Shown: one piece after another, positions 35,219 through 44,479 of the stretch
Numbering within the stretch: the stretch's first letter is position 1
Layout: every line of letters starts with the position of its first letter
Assembly (NCBI RefSeq): GCF_040564635.1
Contig: NZ_CP159837.1
Location: 6,869,001 to 6,933,000 of the forward strand
Reading direction: 5' to 3'
DNA: 64,000 nt
Origin: Planktothricoides raciborskii GIHE-MW2
GTDB lineage: Bacteria; Cyanobacteriota; Cyanobacteriia; Cyanobacteriales; Laspinemataceae
Made by a program: the position numbers and the translations under genes
Notes under the pieces: model-generated
Told to the model about the DNA's origin: nothing
Seen by the model: the letters and a program-made list of their open reading frames with translations, nothing else
Database searches by the model: none

Positions 35219-38200
35219 ATGGCTGAATTTTACGATGCCTTTATCTCCTACGGACGCGCCGATAGCCAAGAATTTGCCATCAAACTTTACAATTGCCTCA
35301 CCAACGCTGGCTTTAATATCTGGTTTGACCAACATGATATCCCCTTGGCGGTAGATTTCCAAAATCAAATCGATGATGGCATTGCCAAAGCGGATAATTT
35401 TCTATTTATCATTTCCCCTCATTCGGTGAATTCCCCTTATTGCCAGAAAGAGATTAATCTGGCATTAAAATACCATAAGCGGATCATTCCCTTACTGCAC
35501 GTCGAACAAATTACCCAAGAAATTTGGCAACGCAGAAATCCCCAGGGTACTGAAGCCGAATGGCAAGATTACCAAGCCAAAGGGTTAGATTCTTGTTTCA
35601 CAAATATGCCCCCAGAAATTGCCAAAATTAACTGGGTTTACTTTAGAGAACATATTGATAATATTAACGCACCATTTGCGGGATTAATCGACTTATTTTA
35701 TAAGCATCAAGATTATGTCAGACAACATACGGAGTTATTGGCGAAAGCCCTGGAGTGGGCAGAAAATAAAAAGCCTAATCGCTATTTATTAGTTGCCGAA
35801 GAAAGGCAAAAGGCAGAAGATTGGTTAGAGATTAGATTTAAAGGTGAACAAGCCCCCTGTCAGCCAACGGATTTGCACTGTGAGTTTATTTGTGAAAGCA
35901 TCAAGGATGCCAATAATTTTCTGACTCAGGTGTTTATCCGGTATGCGGAAGAAGACCGGGAGACGATGGAAAAGTTAACTAGGACTTTGCAGCGAGAAAA
36001 AATTACTATTTGGACTGAGAGAAGCGAGAGCGGCAAAAGAATGAGTTTCCAGGAAAAACTGAATCGCGGTATTCTCGTATCTGACAACTTTGTTTATCTC
36101 GTTTCTGCGGATTCTCTTCAATCTGATTATTGCCAAAAAGAGATTGATTTAGCCTTGTCATATCACAAGCGAGTGATTTGTTTTATGGTGCCATCCCCAG
36201 AAATGGAGGCGCTGCCTGAATTTAGTTATGAACACCAAGCAAATGAGCTAATTAAACAAATTAGGGACGATGATAAATATTATGAATACCATAAAATTTT
36301 GTTGGTGCAATCTCTGAAATGGCAAGAACAAAATCGCCACCATAGTATTTTATTTAGAGGATATAAATTACAGCATTTTCAGGCATGGCTGAAAGTCGCC
36401 GGAACAAGATTAGACCATCCACCAACGGCTTTACAAAAAGAATTTATCGCCGCTAGTAGTCAGTATCAAGCCAAATCCTTAGAAGTTTTTATTTCTTATT
36501 CCCGTACCGATTCCGACTTAGCCAGAAAAATTAATGATGCGCTGCAATCTCAAGGAAAATTGACCTGGTTTGACCAGGAAAGTATTGCCGCTGGAATCGA
36601 TTTTCAGCAAGAAATATATCGGGGGATTGAAATTTCTGATAATTTTCTGTTTATTATTTCTCCCAGTTCGGTGAATTCTCCCTATTGTGCGGCTGAGGTG
36701 GAATATGCCCAAAAGCTAAATAAGCGGTTTGTCACTATATTATATAATTATCATAACCTAGACCCAGAAACTTTGCCTCCGGCCTTGGCGAAAATTCAGT
36801 GGATTGATTTTAATCAACCGTGCGATTTTTATGCGAATTTTAGCGAGTTAATTAGAACTATAGATACGGATAGAGAATACCTGCGGAGTCACACTTTATG
36901 GTTACAAAAGGCGTCAGAATGGCAGGAGAAAGGAAAGAATTCTGATTTATTATTGCGCGGCAGTGAGTTGACGTTTGCTGAGGTTTGGTTGCAGGAAAGT
37001 GAGGCAAATGAGCGACAACCACCCCCAACGGCTTTACAAAAAGAATATATTGGCAAAAGTCATCGGCAAAAACTCCATAATCGCCTGTGGCAAATCGGCA
37101 TATTAGCTACTTTTGTGACTATGGTGAGCGGGGCGGCAGTTTTTGCTGGTTTTCAGTGGCAAAAAGCCGAAAGACAGGCGACAATTATGGGTCTGAGAGA
37201 GTCTGCATTGTTGGCGAACAATTTACTGTATATTGAACCTCTGAAAGCTTTGATTTGGGCGATTGAAATTACTGGGGAAAGTGAAGCAAAATTAGGCCAA
37301 GTTTTGCCCCAGGTTCAGTCTAGTTTGTCAGCAGCGATCGCCTTTGCTAGGGAACAGAATCAGTTTAGACATGAAAGTTGGGTGCGTTCCGTGGCTTTTT
37401 CTCCAGATGGAAAAAAGATTATTTCCAGTAGTTCCGATCGCACGGTGAAAATTTGGGATATTCAGGGGAATTTATTGGCGGATTTAAAAGGACATACTCA
37501 TGCAGTGACATCGGTGGCGGTTTCCCCAGACGGACAAAAAGTTGTTTCTGGGAGTGATGACAAAACTATTAGAATTTGGGATATCTCTGGTCAGGAAAGG
37601 GGACAATTTTTCGGACATAAAGATATAGTGACTGCCGTGGCTTTTGCCCCGGACGGAAAGACGATCGCCTCTGGTAGTTTGGATCGAACAATTCGGATTT
37701 GGGATGTTTCTGGTCAACCACTTGGGCTACTTAAAGGCCATGAGGATATTGTGACTGCGGTCGCGTTTTCCCCGGACGGAAAAATGATTATTTCTGGTAG
37801 TCGAGATCATACGATTCGGCTGTGGCATATCTCTGGTGAGCCACTTCGGGTAAATAATCGGGTGTTAAAAGGGCATGAAGCTGATGTGACTGCGGTGGCT
37901 GTTTCCTCGGACGGGCAAAGAATCGTTTCTGCGGGCGCCGATCGCACCATTCGGGTTTGGGATATATCGGGCAATCCCCTGGCAGTATGGAACCTGGGGG
38001 AAATTTTTGCGCTTTCCCTAGCGATCTCCCCTGACGATCGGAAAATTCTCGCGGGCAATTCCGACAAAACTATCGGAATTTGGGATATGTCTGGCAATGA
38101 AATCGCGGTGTTGAAGGGACATCAGGATTCGGTGTGGTCTGTGGCTTTTTCCCCCGATGGTCAAACCGTTGTTTCTGGCAGTCGGGATAAAACCGTGCGA

Positions 38201-39241
38201 TTGTGGGACAGCTTTGGCAACCAAGTGGCAGCAGTCAGCGCCCATAATGCCGCCGTTCGATCGGTGGCGATCGCCCCAAATGGGCAGACGATGGTTTCTG
38301 GAGGTGAAGACAACAAGATTCAGTTATGGGATATTTCCGGCAAGAAACTGGCAACATTGCAGGGACATCAAGATGCTGTCAGATCCGTGGCCTTTTCCCC
38401 GGACGGCCAGACCATTGTTTCTGCCAGTGAGGACAAAACTGTCCGACTGTGGAACCGCCAAGGCCAGGAATTAGCGGTTTTCCGGGGACATGAGGCGCCT
38501 GTCTATTCCGTGGCCTTTTCCCCGGACGGCCAGACCATTGTTTCTGCCAGTGAGGACAAGACTTTGCGACTGTGGAACCGCCAAGGAGAGCAAAAAGCGG
38601 TTTTCCAGGGCCATAAAGATTATGTGCGATCGCTGGCCTTTTCCCCGGATGGCCGGACTATTGTTTCTGGGAGTTATGACAAAACGGTGCGACTTTGGGA
38701 CCTCCAGGGCAATCAATTAAAGCTGTTTTCTGCACATCAAGCCTCGGTTTACGCGGTGGCCTTTTCCCCGGATGGTCAGACCATTGTATCTGGGGGTGAG
38801 GATGATACTTTGCGATTATGGAACCGCCAAGGGGAACACAAAATTTTCCAGGGACATGACGATGCGGTGATTTCCCTGGCTTTTTCCCCGGATGGCCAAA
38901 CGATTGTTTCTGGGAGTTATGACCATACCGTCAGGCTGTGGGATCTCTCCGGCAACCAACTGGCTGTCATCACCGGCCATGAAGCCCCTGTGTATTCCGT
39001 AGCCATGACCCCGGACGGCCAAAAAGTCATTTCCGGGGGTTCGGACAAGAAGATTCGAGTCTGGCAAGGTTCTTGGCAGTCTTGGTTACTGGCAGGGTGT
39101 GAGAGGCTGCGATCGCATCCCGCATTGATTCAAGCCGAGGAATTGAGTGATGCGATCGCATTTCAGGCGAGGAAAACTTGTCAGCAATGGCAGCAGAAAA
39201 CTCACGCACCACAAAGACGCAAAGGACACAAAGAGGATTGA
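35219..39241 (+). CDS. Triple-TIR, 14-blade WD40 protein (paralogue B)
   Basis: The 1340-residue protein repeats the plan of paralogue A: TIR domains at about 5-150, 237-350 and 422-560, a membrane helix at about 622-645 (IGILATFVTMVSGAAVFAGF), and fourteen WD40 repeats at about 718-1287. It lacks the TPR tail. All three TIRs keep the YCxxE catalytic context. The second TIR has a changed loop (TERSESGKRMSFQEKL) and is shorter. The last dozen codons (HAPQRRKGHKED) are translated from the dispersed ACCACAAAGACGC repeat, so the native C-terminus may have been replaced. The first TIR is about 90 percent identical to that of A by eye. Confidence 0.9.
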   Translation: MAEFYDAFISYGRADSQEFAIKLYNCLTNAGFNIWFDQHDIPLAVDFQNQIDDGIAKADNFLFIISPHSVNSPYCQKEINLALKYHKRIIPLLHVEQITQEIWQRRNPQGTEAEWQDYQAKGLDSCFTNMPPEIAKINWVYFREHIDNINAPFAGLIDLFYKHQDYVRQHTELLAKALEWAENKKPNRYLLVAEERQKAEDWLEIRFKGEQAPCQPTDLHCEFICESIKDANNFLTQVFIRYAEEDRETMEKLTRTLQREKITIWTERSESGKRMSFQEKLNRGILVSDNFVYLVSADSLQSDYCQKEIDLALSYHKRVICFMVPSPEMEALPEFSYEHQANELIKQIRDDDKYYEYHKILLVQSLKWQEQNRHHSILFRGYKLQHFQAWLKVAGTRLDHPPTALQKEFIAASSQYQAKSLEVFISYSRTDSDLARKINDALQSQGKLTWFDQESIAAGIDFQQEIYRGIEISDNFLFIISPSSVNSPYCAAEVEYAQKLNKRFVTILYNYHNLDPETLPPALAKIQWIDFNQPCDFYANFSELIRTIDTDREYLRSHTLWLQKASEWQEKGKNSDLLLRGSELTFAEVWLQESEANERQPPPTALQKEYIGKSHRQKLHNRLWQIGILATFVTMVSGAAVFAGFQWQKAERQATIMGLRESALLANNLLYIEPLKALIWAIEITGESEAKLGQVLPQVQSSLSAAIAFAREQNQFRHESWVRSVAFSPDGKKIISSSSDRTVKIWDIQGNLLADLKGHTHAVTSVAVSPDGQKVVSGSDDKTIRIWDISGQERGQFFGHKDIVTAVAFAPDGKTIASGSLDRTIRIWDVSGQPLGLLKGHEDIVTAVAFSPDGKMIISGSRDHTIRLWHISGEPLRVNNRVLKGHEADVTAVAVSSDGQRIVSAGADRTIRVWDISGNPLAVWNLGEIFALSLAISPDDRKILAGNSDKTIGIWDMSGNEIAVLKGHQDSVWSVAFSPDGQTVVSGSRDKTVRLWDSFGNQVAAVSAHNAAVRSVAIAPNGQTMVSGGEDNKIQLWDISGKKLATLQGHQDAVRSVAFSPDGQTIVSASEDKTVRLWNRQGQELAVFRGHEAPVYSVAFSPDGQTIVSASEDKTLRLWNRQGEQKAVFQGHKDYVRSLAFSPDGRTIVSGSYDKTVRLWDLQGNQLKLFSAHQASVYAVAFSPDGQTIVSGGEDDTLRLWNRQGEHKIFQGHDDAVISLAFSPDGQTIVSGSYDHTVRLWDLSGNQLAVITGHEAPVYSVAMTPDGQKVISGGSDKKIRVWQGSWQSWLLAGCERLRSHPALIQAEELSDAIAFQARKTCQQWQQKTHAPQRRKGHKED

Positions 39242-39274
39242 TGATAATCTATTCAAAGAAACCCGCTTTCTGGC

Positions 39275-39307
39275 AGAAACCGGGTTTCTTCAAGAAACCC
39301 GGTTTCT
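39275..39307. repeat. 33-bp perfect palindrome downstream of paralogue B
   Basis: AGAAACCGGGTTTCTT and its complement flank a single C. It is the same element as at 35161, in the gap between paralogues B and C. A GGGCGC-GAGCA-TTGCGCCCC palindrome follows at about 39463-39482. Confidence 0.85.
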
Positions 39308-39524
39308 ACTCGCACCATTAGACAATTCTGGCAAAATAAATATCTCGATCCCCCCAACCCCCCTTAAAAGCGCCAATCGGCTTTTAAGAATTTTGCATTC
39401 TTGTCTATTAATTAAAAATGGTATTATAGTTATTTTAATTGTGCTTGATAAAACGCATCAGGGGCGCGAGCATTGCGCCCCTAGATAATTTTATTAATCT
39501 TAGCTGAAACAACTATAAAAAGTT

Positions 39525-42500
39525 ATGACTCAATTTTACGATGCCTTTATTTCCTATGGCCGCGCCGATAGCCAAGAATTTGCCATCAAACTTTACAATT
39601 GCCTTACCAACGCTGGCTTTAATATCTGGTTTGACCATAATGATATCCCCTTGGCGGTAGATTTCCAAAATCAAATCGATGATGGCATTGCCAAAGCGGA
39701 TAATTTTCTATTTATCATTTCCCCTCATTCGGTGAATTCCCCCTATTGCCAGAAAGAGATTAATCTGGCATTAAAATACCATAAGCGGATAATTCCCTTA
39801 CTCCACGTGGAACAAATTACCCAAGAAACTTGGCAAGCCCGAAATCCCCAGGGTACTGAAGCAGAATGGCAAGATTACCAAGCAAAAGGCTTAGATTCTT
39901 GTTTCACAAATATCCACCCAGGAATTGCCAGAATTAACTGGGTTTACTTTAGAGAAAATCTTGATAATTTTGAAACCTCTTGCGGGGGCTTAATCCAAGT
40001 TTTTCAGCACCATGCAGATTATGTCAGTCAGCATACGGAATTGTTAGTCAAAGCCTTAGAGTGGGCGCGTGGGCAAAAGCAAAGTTCTTATTTATTAATT
40101 GGCGAAGCAAAACAAGAGGCTGAACGGTGGTTACAAGTGCGTCTTAAACATGAACAACCTCCTTGTTTGCCGACGGATTTACATTGCGAGTATATCTGTG
40201 CAAGTATTAAAAATTCTAATAACCTGATGACTCGCGTCTTTCTCAGTTATGCAGAGGAAAACCGAGAGATGATGGAACAAATTACTCGGAATTTACGCCG
40301 AGAAAAGTTGACGGTTTGGACGAAAATCACCGACATGGAAATCGGGATAAATGTTCAGGAACAAATTCACCGAGGAATTGCGGCGGCTGATAATTTCGTT
40401 TATCTGATTTCTCCAGAGTCTTTACAATCAAAATATTGCCAAGCAGAAATAAAGTTAGCTTTAGCTTACCATAAGCGGATTATTTGTGTGATGGTTCAAC
40501 CCACGGATTTGCAACTGATTCCCGTGGATTTGATAAATCTACCCTTTTTAACTCTTCCCCCAAGGGAAAAACGGGAAAATTATGGCCTAGTCATGGATCG
40601 GTTAGTTAAAGAACTTAAGGTGGATGAAAATTATTATCAACAACATAAAATTTTGCTGGTAAAAGCGCTAAAATGGCAAGAGCAAAAGTATAATCCGAGT
40701 ATTTTATTACGGGGATATAATTTACAACATTTTCAAGCATGGCTGAAGGTGGCGAAAACTCGTCAGCAACATCCACCAATTCCTTTACAGGTAAAATTTA
40801 TTGAGAAAAGTCTGAGTCAATCCACGATTTTTTCTTTAGAAGTGTTTATCTCTTATTCGCGGGTGGATTCAGATTTTGCTCGTAAAATTAATGATGCCCT
40901 GCAATTACAAGGCAAAACTACCTGGTTTGACCAGGAAAGTATCGCCGCTGGGAGTGATTTTCAGCAAGAAATCCATCGCGGGATTGAACAGTGTGATAAT
41001 TTTCTGTTCATTATTTCTCCCAGTTCCGTCAATTCCCCCTATTGTGCCGATGAGGTGGAATATGCTAAAAAGTTAAATAAGCGGTTGGTGACGATATTAT
41101 ATCGTCCCGTTTCTCCGGCTGATTTACATCCGATTTTAGCCCAGGTGCAGTGGATTGATTTTAATCAGCATGGTGGCGATTTTTATGCTAATTTTAGTGA
41201 GTTAATTAGAACCCTGGATACCGATCGCGAATATGTACATAGCCATAATCAATTGTTGCAACGAGCGATCGCCTGGTATCAGAAAAAGCAAAATCCTGAT
41301 TTGTTGTTACGGGGCAGCGAATTAGCGATCGCCGAAACTTGGTTAAAATCAGTCCAACGGCAGCAAAAACAACCACCAATCACCAAACTGCATCAAGCGT
41401 TTATTAGCAAAAGTCGCCAACAAGAACGTCTAGAAGCCGATCGCTGGAAACAACTGTATATTCAGGCAGAAAAACAACGCATTCGGGCGGAAATTGCCGA
41501 AATAAAAGCCCTAAATTCCCTATCCAAAGCCTACTTTTTATCTGACCAGCAACTCAAAGGACTTTTCGCGAGTATTCAAGCAGGTTTCAAATTAAAAAAA
41601 ACCCGCGTTTCCGACTTTATTCGGCTGCAAACTATTAGCTTTTTACATACATCAATTTATCAAGTAAAAGAGCAAAATTGCTTAAATCACCATTATCAAG
41701 AGGTTGCCAGTATTTGCTTTAGTTACGACGGTGAAATTTTAGCCTCAGCCAGTGCGGATCAAACAATTAAAATTTGGCGCAAAGATGGCCAATTATTAAC
41801 CACCTTAACCGGACATACGGATCGTGTCTGTCAAGTTATATTTCATCCCCAGCCAAATGAACATCAAACCCTCGTATCTGGTGGTCAAGATGGGTTGATT
41901 AAATTTTGGACTGTTGATGGGGAATTATTACAAACTATTGAAGGGCATAAACATGGGGTTTTCGGTTTGGCTTTTAGTCCCAATGGTCAAATATTAGCTT
42001 CGGTGGGTGCTGATAAAAAAATTAAGCTTTGGCAATCCGATGGAACTTGGATTAGAACTATTAGCGGTCATGGAGATCGAGTGGTGGATGTCACCTTTAG
42101 TCCTGATGGTCAAAAAATCGCCACCGCCAGTTATGATGGCACCGTGAGATTGTGGGATTTAAACAGCCGTAAAATGCAGGTTTTTCCCGGTCATTTCGGT
42201 GCCGTTTTGTCTGTGAAATTTAGTCCCGATGGTCAATTTTTAGCCTCTGGTGGTCGAGATAAAACGATTATTTTGTGGAATAATGATGGGATTGAACAAT
42301 TTAGTTTAAAAGGACATCAGGCAACGGTGTTAGATGTCACTTTTAGTGCCGATGGCCAAATCATTGCTTCCGCATCTGCCGATGGCACGGTGAAACTTTG
42401 GTCGCGCAAAGGTAAAGAATTACAGACTTTTTTCGGCCATCAAGGGGCGGTTTTTCAAGTAAAATTTAGCCCGATTCGTCCTGATGGGGAAATTTTGGCC

Positions 42501-43535
42501 TCTGGTTCGGCGGATGGGACGGTGAAACTTTGGCGACGAAATGCCCGTCTTATGCCCTGGGTGCAATTGCCCGTGACTCAAATTACTCAGGTTAGTTTTA
42601 GTCGCGATCGCCAATTGTTTGCTACCGCTACCCCCGAAGGGTGGATGCAACTTTGGAACCTTGCCGGAATTGAACAGCAGTCTTTCCCAGGCAGTTTAGA
42701 AAGTTTACGCCAAATTTGCATTAGTCCCAAGGGAGATGCGTTCGCGAAGCGTTGCGGATGCATCATTGCTTCTGCGGGAGAAAGTGGGGTGATTAAACTC
42801 TGGGATCTGCAAGGGAAACAAACGCAGCCAATTTTTGGCCATGAAACCACCGTAGTGGATTTGGCATTTAGTCCAGACGGCGAAAAACTGGTTTCTGTCA
42901 GCGCCGATGGCACTCTAAAATTATGGCAAATCTCCTATATTTATGCTAAAATTAGCCAAACTATCAAAATAAGCGATCGCAGTATTTTACGAGTCCAGTT
43001 TAGTCCCAATGGCCAAAACATTGTGGCGGCAAATACTGAGGGCAACCTTTATATTTTTGACGCCAATGGGGGCTTATTAAACAGTTTTTCCGCCCATACT
43101 GCCAAAATTTGGGCGCTGGCTGTCAGTCCAGACAGTCAAATGATTGCTTCTGGTAGTGACGATAAAACCCTGAAACTCTGGAACTTAGACGGGAAAATCC
43201 AACAAGTTTTCTCTGGACATGGCGATCGCATCGTCGATATTTGCTTTAGTCCCGATGGCAAAATTTTAGCCTCTGGCAGCGAAGATTACACCGTGAGAAT
43301 TTGGAGTATAGACGGCAAATTTATGCAAGTTTTATCGGGACATCAAAGCAGTATAATCGGCATCCGGTTTAGTCAAGATGGCAAAACTTTAATCTCTGTA
43401 AGTAGCGATGGTATGGTAAAATTCTGGAACTTTGATTTAGATGATTTATTAACCCAAGGATGTGATTGGCTGCGAGATTATCTGAAAACTAATCCAGAAG
43501 TGGATGAAACAGACCGCCACCTGGGAATGTCATAA
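39525..43535 (+). CDS. Triple-TIR, 14-blade WD40 protein (paralogue C)
   Basis: The 1336-residue protein has TIR domains at about 5-150, 236-370 and 439-575 with the YCxxE context kept in each (YCQKEI, YCQAEI, YCADEV). Unlike A and B it has no membrane helix; residues about 645-690 form a charged coiled coil (RLEADRWKQLYIQAEKQR), so it should be cytoplasmic. Fourteen WD40-like repeats fill about 720-1305 but are more diverged, and three of them have lost the GH dipeptide. One blade contains an eight-residue insertion derived from a palindromic DNA repeat (42738-42761). The first TIR is nearly identical to that of B, whereas the rest is not. Confidence 0.9.
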   Translation: MTQFYDAFISYGRADSQEFAIKLYNCLTNAGFNIWFDHNDIPLAVDFQNQIDDGIAKADNFLFIISPHSVNSPYCQKEINLALKYHKRIIPLLHVEQITQETWQARNPQGTEAEWQDYQAKGLDSCFTNIHPGIARINWVYFRENLDNFETSCGGLIQVFQHHADYVSQHTELLVKALEWARGQKQSSYLLIGEAKQEAERWLQVRLKHEQPPCLPTDLHCEYICASIKNSNNLMTRVFLSYAEENREMMEQITRNLRREKLTVWTKITDMEIGINVQEQIHRGIAAADNFVYLISPESLQSKYCQAEIKLALAYHKRIICVMVQPTDLQLIPVDLINLPFLTLPPREKRENYGLVMDRLVKELKVDENYYQQHKILLVKALKWQEQKYNPSILLRGYNLQHFQAWLKVAKTRQQHPPIPLQVKFIEKSLSQSTIFSLEVFISYSRVDSDFARKINDALQLQGKTTWFDQESIAAGSDFQQEIHRGIEQCDNFLFIISPSSVNSPYCADEVEYAKKLNKRLVTILYRPVSPADLHPILAQVQWIDFNQHGGDFYANFSELIRTLDTDREYVHSHNQLLQRAIAWYQKKQNPDLLLRGSELAIAETWLKSVQRQQKQPPITKLHQAFISKSRQQERLEADRWKQLYIQAEKQRIRAEIAEIKALNSLSKAYFLSDQQLKGLFASIQAGFKLKKTRVSDFIRLQTISFLHTSIYQVKEQNCLNHHYQEVASICFSYDGEILASASADQTIKIWRKDGQLLTTLTGHTDRVCQVIFHPQPNEHQTLVSGGQDGLIKFWTVDGELLQTIEGHKHGVFGLAFSPNGQILASVGADKKIKLWQSDGTWIRTISGHGDRVVDVTFSPDGQKIATASYDGTVRLWDLNSRKMQVFPGHFGAVLSVKFSPDGQFLASGGRDKTIILWNNDGIEQFSLKGHQATVLDVTFSADGQIIASASADGTVKLWSRKGKELQTFFGHQGAVFQVKFSPIRPDGEILASGSADGTVKLWRRNARLMPWVQLPVTQITQVSFSRDRQLFATATPEGWMQLWNLAGIEQQSFPGSLESLRQICISPKGDAFAKRCGCIIASAGESGVIKLWDLQGKQTQPIFGHETTVVDLAFSPDGEKLVSVSADGTLKLWQISYIYAKISQTIKISDRSILRVQFSPNGQNIVAANTEGNLYIFDANGGLLNSFSAHTAKIWALAVSPDSQMIASGSDDKTLKLWNLDGKIQQVFSGHGDRIVDICFSPDGKILASGSEDYTVRIWSIDGKFMQVLSGHQSSIIGIRFSQDGKTLISVSSDGMVKFWNFDLDDLLTQGCDWLRDYLKTNPEVDETDRHLGMS
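42738..42761. repeat. 24-bp palindromic insert within a WD40 blade of paralogue C
   Basis: The codons for AFAKRCGC interrupt what would read ISPKGD-IIASAGESG, the standard blade pattern SPDGxIIASG. The DNA (GCGTTCGCGAAGCG) is palindromic and the insertion is a multiple of three. Confidence 0.7.
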
Positions 43536-43602
43536 ATATCATCAATAAAATATCATCAATAAAATATCATCAATAAAATATCATCAATAAAATATCATCA
43601 AT
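43534..43602. repeat. 14-bp tandem repeat AAAATATCATCAAT, five copies
   Basis: Five almost identical copies begin at the stop codon of paralogue C and run head to tail without spacers. They are followed directly by a GTAGGGTGAGCATTGCCCAC-type palindrome at 43603-43627. Confidence 0.9.
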
Positions 43603-43627
43603 GTAGGGTGAGCATTGCCCACCCTAC

Positions 43628-44479
43628 AGAGATCGTAAATAGGTAGTTTATAATACAAAATTTTCTAATTTTTACAAATCCCCTGATATTTTACCACATT
43701 TGACAATTATTGCCCAAAAATCAACAACTGTTGACTTCGAGCGCCGGTGGTAAATGCTAAAATTGTCAAGGCTATGCGATCGGCATCAATTAAGCATTTC
43801 TTAAATATTCAGCAAATTCTTGAATCGGTCTAGTTTCTGCCAGTTGCCAAGAACGGCTCATTGACAAAAACAATCAATAAGTTGCTTTACTAGCGGGAAA
43901 AAGATCGAGAAATGCTCAAAAAATTTCAAGGATACAAAGACCTGATTTGATTTGCGAGTGCTATAATCGGGGTAAAGCCTGCAAGCAACGCGCTTTTTTG
44001 CTTATGATGAACAATTTTCCCACAAAATCAGTCAAAATTAAGATAGATTGATGAAAGTTGGATAATTTTAGGGAATTTCCAGGATTTAATTTCTCTTAAC
44101 TTGCTCAATGTAGCTAGTTAAACCGAAAAAACCCATAAACAAATTGGGGTCATTTATAATATAAAGCCAACAAAAATTAACAATACTTAGTCAACCGTTA
44201 ACAAATATTTAATGAGGTTAGAGTAAACTTAGAGAGTTCACTGTGAGGGATTCATGCGGCTTTTATGGCAAAGCAAAAAAATCAACCAGATTGCCGTCAA
44301 GTCACCGACATGAAAATTGTTGAAAAAAAAATTTAATTTTTACCGAAAAATGTCAAAAAGTCTGAAAACAAATATTGATTTCGATAAATCAAAAATTATC
44401 GAAGAGTTTTACCGTTGCAAAATAATGGTGCAAAATAATGTTGAAAATATTTCAGAAATCAAGTGATTAGGAGGCTTCC
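43628..44479. other. Long AT-rich leader region before the acyl-CoA synthetase gene
   Basis: About 850 bases carry no convincing open frame. A CTTAACAAATATTTAATGAGG-like AT-rich tract near 44190-44230 may include a promoter. Only two or three partial palindromes are visible. The length suggests a long 5' leader or a non-coding RNA, but I recognise no known family. Confidence 0.4.

Noticed and set aside
43534-43602. Possible CRISPR-like array
   Set aside because: The 14-base units abut with no spacers and no cas genes are present; it is a simple tandem repeat. The same reasoning applies to 8924-9021 and 9571-9642.
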